NCBI GenBank assembly: GCA_946220775.1
Contig: CAMIFC010000013.1
Span: 1-53,215, forward strand
Direction: 5' to 3'
Length of the DNA: 53,215 bases
Source: an uncultured Corynebacterium sp.
Lineage (GTDB): Bacteria; Actinomycetota; Actinomycetes; Mycobacteriales; Mycobacteriaceae
The notes under the pieces: model-generated
Databases searched by the model: none
What the model was told of the DNA's origin: nothing
The model's input: only the letters and a program-made list of their open reading frames with translations
Translations under genes and position numbers: made by a program
Part shown: positions 34,201 to 43,099 of the stretch, one piece after another
Layout: every line of letters starts with the position of its first letter
Position numbering within the stretch: position 1 is the first letter of the stretch

Positions 34201-36332
34201 TGGTCTACCTGCTCAAGCGCAAGGAAAACTCGCTGGAGACTCTCGAGGCCGCGCTCGCGGAGCTATACGTCCGCGGTGGCGAACTGAACCTGCAGGCGCT
34301 CTACGGCACCGCGGGAGCCGCCGCGACCGGCGCCGAGACGGTGTCGGCCATCGCTCGTCGTGTGCCGGGCCAGCATTGGAACTTGCAGCATCACTGGACC
34401 AACGCGCGCCCGGCCTCGGGTGCGGCACCTGCGCTGCCGGGCACCCGAATTGCGTTGCCCGATGGTCGGATTGCTTTTGGCACGACGGCCGACCAGGTGG
34501 CGTCCTTGGAAGAGCTCGTCGAAGCGGCCGCGGAGGTCCTCGCCCCGGGCACGCCGGTGAGTGCGGTGCGTTCGGGCGCCACGTTGCCGGCCAGCGGTGA
34601 CGTGACGACGATCGCGCAACCCACCCTGGGCGGTTGGGCACTGAGCGTCCACGATGCGAACGACGCGGCAATGCCGCTGGTCGGCGAGGCCTTTGTTGCC
34701 AGCGTTTTGTCTTCGGACGCCACTGGCGCGAACTCGACCTCCAGCGCCGCTGTTCCGAGCTCGGATTCGACCGGGGAGACCGCCCCGGCGAAGAAGGCAC
34801 ACGCGACAAAGCTGCCAGAACTAGACGAGGATGCTGCCCGCTGGTCACCCGATTCGGGCGTGACTGTGGCCCAGCGCCTGCGGGAGATCGTGTCGGAGTC
34901 CATGGGCTACGACGTCGAGGACCTGCCCGGTGAGCTGCCGCTGATTGACCTGGGGCTGGACTCGCTGATGGGCATGCGGATTAAAAACCGCGTGGAATAC
35001 GAATTCGACCTGCCACCGCTGCAGGTGCAGGCGCTGCGCGATGGCTCCGTCGATGGCGTGATCGCTTTGGTGGAAGACCTCGTGGCTGAACGGCACGGCG
35101 GGGCGGGCGTTGAGTCGTCTGCCCAGACGGCGGTTGGTGCGACCGAGCCCGCCACCGATACGGCTGCCGCCGCGTCGGCGGAGAGTCAGGACGCTGAGGG
35201 GCAGGCAACGGATTACACCGTCACTGCTGGTGGCGTGGCTCCGCGTGATGCTTCCGAGCGACTGGTGTTCGCCACGTGGGCGAAGATCAATGGCAAGGCC
35301 GCCGCGGGTGTCACGACCGAGTTGCCGGAGATTTCCGAGGACATTGCAGCTCACATCGCTGATCGGCTGACGGAACGGTCCGGGGCGGAGATCACGTCGG
35401 AGCAAGTGGCGTCCGCAACGAACCTCGCTGAGATCGCCGACGTGGTGCGAAGCAGCCTGGAAACCGACGTTGAGGGCAATATTCGGGTGCTGCGCGCCCG
35501 GCCGGAAGGGTCGGAACAGCCTAGCGTATTTCTGTTCCACCCGGCGGGTGGCTCCTCGGTGGTCTACCAGCCGCTGGTGCGTCGACTCCCAGAGGACGTG
35601 CCAGTGTACGGCGTGGAACGTCTGGAAGGACCGCTGGCGGAACGCGCGGCCGCCTACCTGCCGGAAATCATCGAATACGCCGCAGGTCAGCCCGTGATTC
35701 TGGGCGGCTGGAGCTTCGGTGGCGCATTGGCCTACGAAGTCGCCTTCCAGTTGACGAAGCGTGCGGCGGCCGGTGAACCGAGCGTCGAGATCGAACGGAT
35801 TCACCTGCTGGACACCGTGCAGCCGAAGACCCCGGCGCCGGACACCACGGAAGAAATGCACGCGCGGTGGGATCGCTACGCCGAGTTCGCCAAAAAGACC
35901 TACGGCATCCAGATGAAGATTCCACACGAAATGCTGGAAGTCCAAGGCGAAAGCGCGATGATGTCACTGTTCCAGCAGTTGCTGCAGACCCCGGAGGCGC
36001 AGAACCTGGGACTGCCGGCCGGCGTGCTGGAACACCAGCGAGCCAGCTTCGTGGATAACCGCATCCTGGAATCCCTGGACTTCGCGGCGTGGGGCGCTGT
36101 GGACGTCCCCGTGACTCTGTTCCGTGCGGAGCGGATGCACGACGGCGCCATCGAACTCGAGCCCGCCTACAAGGAGATCGCCGCGGATGGTGGCTGGGGC
36201 CAGATCGTCGAAGATCTCGATGTGGTTCAGCTTAACGGCGACCACTTGGCTATCGTTGACGAGCCGGAAATCTCTAAAGTGGGCAAGTATATGACGCAGC
36301 AGATCAACGATGCCCACGCTGGAAGGAAGTAG
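31290..36332 (+). CDS. pks13: Polyketide synthase Pks13, mycolate condensation
   Basis: Pks13 condenses the two fatty acyl chains into the mycolate skeleton. The 1680-residue protein has the full order ACP-KS-AT-ACP-TE. The N-terminal ACP Ser is 51 or 52 (FGLSSRD). The KS Cys is 287 (DTACSSSL), with VEAHGTGT and KTNFGHTEAA. The AT Ser is 759 (GQSLGEIAAG). The second ACP Ser is 1225 (LGLDSLMGM), and the thioesterase Ser is 1475 (GGWSFGGALAYE). Linkers before and after the second ACP are Ala/Ser/Thr-rich. Two GGACGCCA cores fall at linker positions. The gene has a GAGAGGAA ribosome binding site after a 141-bp gap, so it may have its own promoter. Confidence 0.97.
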   Translation: MAQDNAAQQLNTRPRNVAEMRQWLRNWVAKTVEVPVAEVGDEQLLEEFGLSSRDVVVLSGDLQRLTGSVLDATVAYEHNTISSLADYLMHVDQIESEGLDGRAAITANSGAALTPGQRDIAIVGMAGTYPGAENAEQMWDMLIGYEDGISEPPANRWTEWSNDPEMTRRMAEAELIGGYLPDLAEFDAEFFGLSPIEAANMDPQQRILLKLTWDAMEDALIPANTLRGANVGVFMGSTNNDYANLITADSSAAHPYALTGNSTSIIANRLSYAFDFRGPSVAMDTACSSSLVAIHQAVRSLRDGDSDVAVAGGVNLLASPFATVAFSELGVLSPTGQIHAFSDDADGIVRSDGAGVLVLKRLADAQRDGNNILGIVKGSAVNSDGRSNGLTAPNPDAQVDVLRAAYADAGIDPTSVDYVEAHGTGTILGDPIEATALGAVLGAGRDASKPTLLGSAKTNFGHTEAAAGVAGVMKVLMAMREGVLPPSLNYSGPNPYIDFDGEKLEVVEDAREWPEYSGRAIAGVSGFGFGGTNAHVVIAAPTAAELAGDVDGAAGRQESIIDWDAIATTGSSNDDAEEGVAPAGALLAVSGLLPSRRRQAAADLRDWLAGNPTADLRDVAAVLAGRNHARSRGMVIANTHEDALDGLNRLAEGKRGQNVAVADSPEATGPVWVYSGFGSQHRKMGKELFELSPFFAARLREIDAVIQQESGWSLVEKILDDEQTYDLESAQVGITAIQIALTDLMRELGLRPSAVVGQSLGEIAAGYAVGGLSMPDAMRVACHRSRLMGEGESFLDEADQGAMAVVELGVDALASFQKEHPEFDQVEPAVYAAPGMTTVGGPREPVQKLVEHLEGEGKFARMLDVKGAGHTSMLDPILGELHFEIADIQAQPIHTTLYSTVHRGEVYQPGAKVHTAEYYVHCTRYPVWFSDATGKQFDDGFRTFVEFSANPVALMPLMNNAFAHDAGESKLVYLLKRKENSLETLEAALAELYVRGGELNLQALYGTAGAAATGAETVSAIARRVPGQHWNLQHHWTNARPASGAAPALPGTRIALPDGRIAFGTTADQVASLEELVEAAAEVLAPGTPVSAVRSGATLPASGDVTTIAQPTLGGWALSVHDANDAAMPLVGEAFVASVLSSDATGANSTSSAAVPSSDSTGETAPAKKAHATKLPELDEDAARWSPDSGVTVAQRLREIVSESMGYDVEDLPGELPLIDLGLDSLMGMRIKNRVEYEFDLPPLQVQALRDGSVDGVIALVEDLVAERHGGAGVESSAQTAVGATEPATDTAAAASAESQDAEGQATDYTVTAGGVAPRDASERLVFATWAKINGKAAAGVTTELPEISEDIAAHIADRLTERSGAEITSEQVASATNLAEIADVVRSSLETDVEGNIRVLRARPEGSEQPSVFLFHPAGGSSVVYQPLVRRLPEDVPVYGVERLEGPLAERAAAYLPEIIEYAAGQPVILGGWSFGGALAYEVAFQLTKRAAAGEPSVEIERIHLLDTVQPKTPAPDTTEEMHARWDRYAEFAKKTYGIQMKIPHEMLEVQGESAMMSLFQQLLQTPEAQNLGLPAGVLEHQRASFVDNRILESLDFAAWGAVDVPVTLFRAERMHDGAIELEPAYKEIAADGGWGQIVEDLDVVQLNGDHLAIVDEPEISKVGKYMTQQINDAHAGRK

Positions 36333-36341
36333 CTCTTAACA

Positions 36342-37916
36342 GTGTCTGAGGAAAACACACAGACGACGCCCCACGCGGCTACGAGCGGAAAGCTGGCCGA
36401 CCTAGAACGGCGCCTGGAACTGGCCCAAGATCCTGGCTCGGAACGGGCTAAGGCCAAGCGCGATGAGGCCGGGTTTACCACCCCACGCCAGCGCATCGCC
36501 GCGCTGCTCGACGAGGGCTCCTTCACCGAAATCGGTGCGCTCGGCCAAGCTCCTGGCGACCCAGACGCGCCCTATGGCGACGGTGTGGTGACCGGCTACG
36601 GTCGGGTCAATGGTCGGCCAGTGGCGATTTATGCTCACGATAAGTCCGTCTTCGGCGGTTCGGTGGGCGAGACCTTCGGCAAGAAGGTCACCGAGGTCAT
36701 GGACATGGCCACCCGTACCGGGATCCCCGTGATCGGGATCAACGATTCCGGTGGCGCGCGAATTCAGGACGCCGTGACGTCCCTCGCCATGTATTCGGAG
36801 ATCGCCCGCCGTCAGCTGCCGCTGTCCGGGCAGAGCCCGCAGATTTCTATTCTGCTGGGGCCATCCGCCGGTGGTGCGGTGTATGCGCCAGTGACCACGG
36901 ACTTCCTGGTGGCCGTGGAAGGCTGCACCCAGATGTTCGTCACGGGCCCCGCCGTGATTGAGTCCGTGACCGGTGAGAAGGTCTCCATGGAGGAGCTTGG
37001 CGGTGCGCGCCAGCAGGCCCGCAATGGCAACATTTCCCACGTGGCGGTCGACGAGGAGCAGGCCTTCAACTACGTCAAGGACTTGTTGGATTTCCTGCCG
37101 TCTTCCACTTTCGACGACTTGCCGGAGTACTGGGCGCCGAATGACGCGCTGACGGAGCGCGACAAGGAGCTCAACAGCGTAATCCCGGACGACCCGAATG
37201 CCGGTTACGACATGATGGACGTGCTGACCCGCATCTTCGACGACGAAAACGTCCTCGAGGTGCAGGACGAATACGGCGCCAACATCATCACGGCCTACGC
37301 CCGCGTGGATGGCAAGACTGTCGGTGTGATCGCAAACCAGCCGATGGTGCTGGCCGGTTGCCTGGACGCGGAGGCCGCCGATAAGGCCTCCCGCTTCATC
37401 CGCATCTGCAACTCCTACAACATCCCGCTCGTCTTCGTGGTGGATACACCGGGCTATCTGCCGGGCGCGGAGCAAGAGCGCATTGGCCTGATTCACCGTG
37501 GTGCCCGGTTGGGCTTTGCGCTGGCTGAAGCGACGATTCCGAAGGTCACGGTCGTGGTTCGCAAGGCCTTCGGCGGTGGTTATGCCGTGATGGGGTCGAA
37601 GAACCTCAGCGCGGATATCAACCTGGCGTGGCCAACGGCGCAGATTGCGGTGATGGGCGCGGAGGCGGCTGTCGTCATGATGCAAGGCAAGCAACTCGCC
37701 GCATTGCCGGAAGAGCAGCGCCCGGCAGCGAAGAAGATGTTCATGGACTTCTATAACGCCAATATGACCAGCCCTTATGTCGCAGCAGAGCGTGGTTACC
37801 TCGACGGTGTTATCGTGCCAGAGGACACCCGCGTGCAGCTGCGCCAAGCGCTGCGACAGCTCGCGGATAAGCGCGTTCTTGAGCCAGAAAAGAAACACAG
37901 TATTATGCCGATGTAG
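36342..37916 (+). CDS. accD4: Acyl-CoA carboxylase beta subunit AccD4
   Basis: This carboxyltransferase subunit carboxylates the long-chain acyl-CoA that serves as Pks13 extender (called AccD3 in C. glutamicum). The 524-residue protein starts at a GTG nine bases after the pks13 stop. It carries the carboxyltransferase signatures GIPVIGINDSGGARIQD near residue 127, LLGPSAGGAVYAP, and the C-terminal half VVRKAFGGGYAVMGSKNL. It works with AccA3 and other subunits encoded elsewhere. It is the end of the fadD32-pks13-accD4 unit. Confidence 0.96.
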   Translation: MSEENTQTTPHAATSGKLADLERRLELAQDPGSERAKAKRDEAGFTTPRQRIAALLDEGSFTEIGALGQAPGDPDAPYGDGVVTGYGRVNGRPVAIYAHDKSVFGGSVGETFGKKVTEVMDMATRTGIPVIGINDSGGARIQDAVTSLAMYSEIARRQLPLSGQSPQISILLGPSAGGAVYAPVTTDFLVAVEGCTQMFVTGPAVIESVTGEKVSMEELGGARQQARNGNISHVAVDEEQAFNYVKDLLDFLPSSTFDDLPEYWAPNDALTERDKELNSVIPDDPNAGYDMMDVLTRIFDDENVLEVQDEYGANIITAYARVDGKTVGVIANQPMVLAGCLDAEAADKASRFIRICNSYNIPLVFVVDTPGYLPGAEQERIGLIHRGARLGFALAEATIPKVTVVVRKAFGGGYAVMGSKNLSADINLAWPTAQIAVMGAEAAVVMMQGKQLAALPEEQRPAAKKMFMDFYNANMTSPYVAAERGYLDGVIVPEDTRVQLRQALRQLADKRVLEPEKKHSIMPM

Positions 37917-38005
37917 CCATCGGCACTACGGTATTTTGGTCGGGTAACGATTTTATAGGGCAAACGATTTAACCCCTATAGTTCATCTATTGTGCAAAAC
38001 CGAAG

Positions 38006-39742
38006 ATGGGAAAATTGATGGCGGCGAACTCGTTGACCAATAAGGTCAAGGGCTTTCTCAACGATGCGAAGTATTCGCTGGAAGGTATCGCGACCGAGGT
38101 CAAGGCAGTGGGCACCGGCCTGATTCCAGTGCTGAAATCCGACGCGATTGCGACCGGTGGCGGAATCAAATCCAAAATTGCTCTGGTCCAGGGGGTCAGC
38201 CGATACGGTTTCACCACTGCTCGGCAGATCATGTACGGCCAGACCAACGCGCCAAACCGGACGGCGCTGATCGACGACATGGGGGAGCTGACCTACACGG
38301 AACTGCTCGATAACACCCGTGCCTTCGCTCGCGCTCTGCATCGCCACAATATTCGCACCGGCGGACGCATTGGCGTGATGTGCCGCAATAGCCGTGCACT
38401 CATTTACGCGCTCGGCGCGAAAGGAATGCTGGGCGCGAAGATCTACCTGCTCAACGTGGCGTCCTCCCCACAACAGCTGGCGAAGTCGATCGAGGAACAC
38501 GACCTCGACGTGCTGGTGATTGACGAGGAATTCACGGAACGCCTGCCAGAAGACCTGGGTAAGCTGCAGATCGTTATTGGCCACGCCGAAGACTTGAACA
38601 ATCCTCAGGTGGGCAATCCAGACTGGCCGACCTTCCAACAGCTGATCGACACGGCCCCGTCCGCACGGGATGAGAAGTTGCCGATCTTCCCGAAGAAGGA
38701 CGACATCGTCATCATGAGCTCCGGGACGTCCGGAACTCCGAAGGGCGTGGTGATCCGCGAACCGCTGATCCCAACCCCACTGCGGGCACTGGTCACGAAG
38801 GTGCCGTGGCGGAAGCACATGATGGTGCACATGGCGGCGTCGATGTTCCATGCCTGGGGCTGGGCGAATATCAACCTGATCTTTGCACACCGTGCGACGG
38901 TGGTGCTGCACCGCGAGTTTGACCCGGTGAAGGCGATGGAGGACATCGAGACTTACAAGGTCAACGCGATCATTACCTCGCCGATCTTCATGAAGGAACA
39001 GCTCCGCGCGGCCAACGAGAAGGATTACGACATCTCCAGCATCGAGATGATTATTTCCTCCGGCCACGCCATGAGCCCAGATCTGATTGAGGGCATTCAC
39101 AAGAAGTTCGGCCACGTTCTGGCGAACTTCTACGGTTCGACCGAGGCGTCGTCCTGTGTGATGACGACCCCGGAGGAGCTGGCCGAAGATCCGAAACTCG
39201 CTGGCCGCGCCATCACGGGTGTGCGCATTCGAATTCTGGATGACGAAGGCAATGAGCTGCCACCTAATAACGTTGGCCGCATTTTCTGCCGTGGTGCGAT
39301 GACGATGCAGCGCTACACCAATGAGCGCGACAAGATGGTCATCGAAACGGGCCTTTTGGAAATCGGCGATAAGGGCTACATGACCGAGGACGGTCGTCTG
39401 TACGTGCTGGGCCGAAATGATGACATGATCATCGTCGGTGGCGAAAACGTGTACCCACGTTCGATGGAAGAAGCGCTGGAGCCGATGCCAGGTATCCGCG
39501 ACCTCTTCTCCAAGGGCGTGGAGGACAAGGACACCTTCGAGCGCCTCGCCGTGTGGGTTGTGCGCGATGATTCCGAAGCTGGCCGCGCGCTGACCAAGGA
39601 GAGCATCCAGGATTGGGTGCGGGACAAGCTCGCGGAGCACTCTGTGCCACGCGACGTGGTCTTTATGGATCGCCTGCCGCGTAACCCGACGGGCAAGGTC
39701 ATGCCGCGCATGCTGCCGGATCCAGTGGAGCACGGGGCGTAG
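38006..39742 (+). CDS. Long-chain acyl-CoA synthetase (FadD family)
   Basis: This 578-residue ANL-superfamily enzyme has MSSGTSGTPKGVV near residue 235, NFYGSTEASSCVM, and the hinge GRNDDMIIVGGENVYP. The last lysine motif is LPRNPTGKVMPRML. These are intact signatures of acyl-CoA ligases, and it lacks the long insertion of acyl-AMP ligases. It resembles mycobacterial FadD12-type synthetases, but the exact substrate is unknown. It sits 89 bp after accD4 in the same direction. A role in activating exogenous or recycled fatty acids for mycolate synthesis is inference. ATG 38018 is an alternative start. Confidence 0.88.
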   Translation: MGKLMAANSLTNKVKGFLNDAKYSLEGIATEVKAVGTGLIPVLKSDAIATGGGIKSKIALVQGVSRYGFTTARQIMYGQTNAPNRTALIDDMGELTYTELLDNTRAFARALHRHNIRTGGRIGVMCRNSRALIYALGAKGMLGAKIYLLNVASSPQQLAKSIEEHDLDVLVIDEEFTERLPEDLGKLQIVIGHAEDLNNPQVGNPDWPTFQQLIDTAPSARDEKLPIFPKKDDIVIMSSGTSGTPKGVVIREPLIPTPLRALVTKVPWRKHMMVHMAASMFHAWGWANINLIFAHRATVVLHREFDPVKAMEDIETYKVNAIITSPIFMKEQLRAANEKDYDISSIEMIISSGHAMSPDLIEGIHKKFGHVLANFYGSTEASSCVMTTPEELAEDPKLAGRAITGVRIRILDDEGNELPPNNVGRIFCRGAMTMQRYTNERDKMVIETGLLEIGDKGYMTEDGRLYVLGRNDDMIIVGGENVYPRSMEEALEPMPGIRDLFSKGVEDKDTFERLAVWVVRDDSEAGRALTKESIQDWVRDKLAEHSVPRDVVFMDRLPRNPTGKVMPRMLPDPVEHGA

Positions 39743-39787
39743 CACGCCCATTGGGGGACGTCAGTGGGTGCCCAGCCTGGCGGCCGC

Positions 39788-39842
39788 TACGTCAGCGGCG
39801 CCGTCCAACCCGTCCGCTGTTACGTCAGCGGCGCCATCCAAC
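39788..39842. repeat. Short direct repeat at the MFS gene end
   Basis: Two 22-bp copies with period 33 and one mismatch (39788-39809 and 39821-39842) carry TACGTCAGCGGCGCC. The second copy includes the last codons and stop of the MFS gene, so the first is a duplicated fragment of its end. Confidence 0.7.
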
Positions 39843-41106
39843 GCTGCCCGCTGGACTTAGCCACGAACAGCGTGACCACCAGCGCCACCCCGAATAGGCC
39901 GACGAGCCAGCCTACGAGTCCGAGCCAACTGACGTCATAGAAAAATCCGGATACCGCGCCGACCACCGAGGAACCCAGGTAGTAACTGAGCACGTACGTG
40001 CTGGAGGCTTCCGCGCGGTCGTGCGTGGCGGCGGCGCCGACCCAACCGCTGGCGACGCTGTGGCAGGCGAAAAAGGCGGCGGTGAACAGTAGCGCCCCGG
40101 CCAGCGTGACCCACAGGTTCGGAACCAGCATCAACAGCAGCCCGGCCAACGCTAGCACCACGCCACCCGTCAGCACGGTGGCCTGCCCATAGGCCTGCAC
40201 CGCTTTGCCGGCTCGTGCAGATGACCACGTGCCGGAAAGATAAATGATGAAGATCGCCGCGGCGAGGGATTCCGGCATGCCATACGTGCCCGTCAGGTGA
40301 AAGCCCAGGTAGTTGTACATGGACACGAACGCGCCCATCATCAAGAACGGCATGATGAACAGCCCAAGCAGCGTTGGGTTGCGGAAGTGCGACGCAAAGG
40401 CGCCAAGCTCGTGACGAACCGTGACGGTCTTCGGCGTGAAGTTCCGCGACGGGGGCAGCAAAATAACGGTTGCGATGCCGATCAGTACCGACACGATTGC
40501 GGACGCCAGAACGGCACCGCGCCAGTTGGTGAACTCCAGCATCGCGCCGGGGATGAGGCGTCCGATCAGTCCGCCGAGGCTGGTTCCCGCGATATAAAAC
40601 CCCATGACGCGGGGGAGGTGGGCGGCGTGGATTTCCTCAGCGAGGTACGTCATGATCACCGCGGGCACACCCGCCACCGCGATGCCCTGCAGTGCGCGCA
40701 GAATCAGCACGGATTCGATGGAGGGCATGAACGCGATCAATAGGCTCAGAATCGTGGCGGCTAGCACGGAGATCTGCAGGATCCGGTAGCGGCCAGCGCG
40801 TTCCGACAGGATGCCCGCAGGAATGACCGTGAGCGCCAGTGCGCCGGTCGTCGCGGAGACGGTCAGCGCGGCCATGGTCGGCGAAATGTGGAAATCGTGC
40901 CCCATGCCCGGCAAAACACCCTGCGTGACGTACATGGCGTTGAAGGACGCCAATCCGGCACACAGTGCGGCCACTAGGGCGCGTTTATAACCAGGATCAG
41001 ACGGGACAAGCCCCGTTTCCGGAGCTGTGGGCTCGACTGACTCGGCTGATTCGGCGGGCTCGGCGAGCCCATCGTCTTGTTCTGAATCCTCGTCATGTGT
41101 TGCCAT
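39820..41106 (-). CDS. MFS transporter
   Basis: This 428-residue member of the major facilitator superfamily has about 12 membrane helices. The 2-3 loop contains GILSERAGRYRI, a form of the MFS G-x-x-x-D/E-R-x-G-R motif. The first 30 residues are Glu/Ser-rich and cytosolic. It resembles AraJ/YnfM-type exporters of unknown substrate. It converges with the FadD gene and is the last gene of a minus-strand group, 17 bp after the DUF6114 stop. A GGACGCCA core occurs twice inside, at 40501 and 40945. Confidence 0.87.
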   Translation of the reverse strand: MATHDEDSEQDDGLAEPAESAESVEPTAPETGLVPSDPGYKRALVAALCAGLASFNAMYVTQGVLPGMGHDFHISPTMAALTVSATTGALALTVIPAGILSERAGRYRILQISVLAATILSLLIAFMPSIESVLILRALQGIAVAGVPAVIMTYLAEEIHAAHLPRVMGFYIAGTSLGGLIGRLIPGAMLEFTNWRGAVLASAIVSVLIGIATVILLPPSRNFTPKTVTVRHELGAFASHFRNPTLLGLFIMPFLMMGAFVSMYNYLGFHLTGTYGMPESLAAAIFIIYLSGTWSSARAGKAVQAYGQATVLTGGVVLALAGLLLMLVPNLWVTLAGALLFTAAFFACHSVASGWVGAAATHDRAEASSTYVLSYYLGSSVVGAVSGFFYDVSWLGLVGWLVGLFGVALVVTLFVAKSSGQRWMAPLT

Positions 41107-41123
41107 GTCATCAATTATGCCCC

Positions 41124-42467
41124 CTATGGAGCGATGGAGGTTCCATGGGGGAGGTGCGCAGCATCTGCAGTTACCAGGTAGGTATCCAATTCGGCGTCGA
41201 GCATCTTGAGGTTTTCGGCGAGCTTATCGGGCTGGCCAAGCCCCATTTTCGCGGCTTCCTTGCGGATCTTTTCTGGGGCCCACTCGGCGTCGATGGTGAG
41301 TGGGAAAGTCTTTACTCCGGCAATGGCCGGGGTGACGGTCATGCGCTTGACGATGATGTGGAAGTTTCCTTCCAACACCGAGGTTGTCCCTGCCCCCGTC
41401 CGCTGCCACAGCTCTTGGCCGCCAAGGCCTGGCATTGCCATCGACAAATTATCCAGCACCGCCTTGTTTGCATCGATGCGTAACGCAGGTTTCGCACCTT
41501 GTTGGGTGTCCATGGTGACTAGTGAAAGCTTCATATCGCCCAGCAGTGCGGTGGAGTCCGTCTTAATAGTGAACGTCTGACCGGTTACCGGATGCAGCCC
41601 GTTGAGCGGAGCCGGTGGGGTCAGGTCCATCTCTAGGTCCTCGGGAACCTCGACCTTCGGAGGCTTAGGTAACCCGGGCAGCTTGGGTGGTTTCGGTGGC
41701 GTGGGCGGCTTCGGGAGCTTCGGCAGCTTGGGTACTGCATCGCCCGGCGCTGTGCCGTTGGGTGCGGGACGTGCAGGATCAGTGCCACCGGGAGCATTGC
41801 CACCAGGCGCCGGGGCACCGGGGAGCTGCGGAAGCTGATCCGGAACCTTCGGCAGCTTCAGCTCACCCAGGTTCGGCAATTGCAACTGCGCCTGAGCGGT
41901 CGGAGTGTCCACCGCGGCCGTCAGGGTAGCGCCCAGCGCGGTGGCGAGCACCGCACCAACAACGGCCGTTCCATTTGCTGCGCTATTTCCTCGATTGCGG
42001 CGCTCGGCCTTGGCGGCGCGTTTTTCCTGCTTGGCCCGGTTGGCGTCCTCCTTGGAAAAGTCGGTCCACGCCAACGCCAACGCACCGCCGATCAGCGCAA
42101 ACAACGTGCCGATGATGAAACCGCCGAAGTTGGAGGTCGGCAAGGCAACCAAACCCAGGATCAGCGCGGCGACGCCAGTCAGGAATCGCGAGCCGCCGCC
42201 GAACCACGTCATGAGACCGCTGACGACGAGCAGCGCGCCGATGATGAAGGTGGACACTCCGGACATCGTCGAGATCTGAATCATGATGTTCGAGACCTCG
42301 AGGGAAAGATACGCCGGCATCAGGATGATCAGCCCGCCGAGGATCATGAAAAGGCCACCAAGGAATGGCCTGGAGGTCCGCCACGCCGTGAAACCCGTGG
42401 GCGCGCCGGCGGGTTCGCTCACGGCGCCTGGCTCATCGTGTTGCGGTGATTCAGCACTTTGCGTCAT
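41124..42467 (-). CDS. DUF6114 family membrane protein with Pro-rich stalk
   Basis: The 447-residue product starts with a soluble tail and four membrane helices (about residues 35-135), which I recognise as DUF6114. A charged segment and another helix follow. Then comes a Pro/Lys/Leu-rich stalk of about 90 residues (PKLPKLPKPPTPPK) and a C-terminal extracytoplasmic domain of about 160 residues. The stalk would span the periplasm-like space. Its start overlaps the DUF6230 gene by 17 bp, a pairing seen in many actinobacteria. Function is not known. The MFS gene follows within 17 bp. Confidence 0.78.
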   Translation of the reverse strand: MTQSAESPQHDEPGAVSEPAGAPTGFTAWRTSRPFLGGLFMILGGLIILMPAYLSLEVSNIMIQISTMSGVSTFIIGALLVVSGLMTWFGGGSRFLTGVAALILGLVALPTSNFGGFIIGTLFALIGGALALAWTDFSKEDANRAKQEKRAAKAERRNRGNSAANGTAVVGAVLATALGATLTAAVDTPTAQAQLQLPNLGELKLPKVPDQLPQLPGAPAPGGNAPGGTDPARPAPNGTAPGDAVPKLPKLPKPPTPPKPPKLPGLPKPPKVEVPEDLEMDLTPPAPLNGLHPVTGQTFTIKTDSTALLGDMKLSLVTMDTQQGAKPALRIDANKAVLDNLSMAMPGLGGQELWQRTGAGTTSVLEGNFHIIVKRMTVTPAIAGVKTFPLTIDAEWAPEKIRKEAAKMGLGQPDKLAENLKMLDAELDTYLVTADAAHLPHGTSIAP

Positions 42468-43020
42468 CGGGATCCTCGAGCGTGATCTTGCTGCCCGCGG
42501 CGGTTAGTTTATCGGCGGACAGGGAGGTTGCGTGCATCTCCTGGCCATCGGAGATCAGCCCTTCGGCGGCGATTCCCCAGCTGCCGGGGGCGGCTTTGTC
42601 GTTGACTTGGCTGGCGTCCACACCGATCTGTGGTTTGACCAGTGTCATGCCGCCGGAGAGGTCGGTGGAGCCGATGATCATGTTGTCGGCTTCCATGTTT
42701 TGCCCGGGGACGAGCATCTGGAATTTCTTTTCACCCAGGCCCGGCAGTTTGATCGGGGCGGTCATGCATACGTCGGAGACGCGTGCCTTTTCCATCTTCA
42801 GCCGAGAGATAGGCTTCGCACCATCATGCAGCTCGTCTGAGTCGACGAATAGCGAGAAGCCATCGGCATCCAGCCCGCCGACGGTCATGTTGAAGATTGT
42901 GTTGGATAGCGCCAAGTTGGCGGAGATCCCACCTTGAGCCATAGCAACGCCCATACCAGCAGTAGCCAGCAGGCCCGCACCCAAGATTCCTGCGAAACGA
43001 AGCTTCTTTGTATGTCCCAT
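42451..43020 (-). CDS. DUF6230 family secreted protein
   Basis: This 189-residue protein starts at ATG 43020. A signal-like segment (LRFAGILGAGLLATAGMGVAMA) precedes a beta-rich domain with the motif QMLVPGQNMEADNMIIGSTDL typical of DUF6230. A Cys pair (SDVCMT and the C-terminal DDAKC) may form a disulfide. Upstream ORF extension to 43125 is rejected because it reads through the promoter and the end of DUF3054. It is coupled to the DUF6114 gene, so the two products probably work together in the envelope. The role is unknown. Confidence 0.75.
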   Translation of the reverse strand: MGHTKKLRFAGILGAGLLATAGMGVAMAQGGISANLALSNTIFNMTVGGLDADGFSLFVDSDELHDGAKPISRLKMEKARVSDVCMTAPIKLPGLGEKKFQMLVPGQNMEADNMIIGSTDLSGGMTLVKPQIGVDASQVNDKAAPGSWGIAAEGLISDGQEMHATSLSADKLTAAGSKITLEDPDDAKC

Positions 43021-43050
43021 GGCTGGCACTCTACTGTGACCTAGCTCATA

Positions 43051-43056
43051 ATTGTA
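43051..43056 (-). promoter_or_regulatory. Candidate -10 box before the DUF6230 gene
   Basis: On the minus strand TACAAT lies about 31 bp before the start codon in an A/T-rich tract. The -35 region is not clear. A GGACGCCA repeat with a T-run sits just upstream. Confidence 0.35.
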
Positions 43057-43077
43057 TGTTTTTAGAAAGTTCCTTAA

Positions 43078-43093
43078 TTTTTTTCGGACGCCA
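43078..43093 (+). repeat. GGACGCCA repeat with T-run
   Basis: Seven Ts and a C precede the core GGACGCCA, in the gap between the DUF3054 stop and the DUF6230 start. The tail CTTGGC does not match the best copies. The T-run plus core is nearly the same as at 50031-50046. Confidence 0.75.
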
Positions 43094-43099
43094 CTTGGC

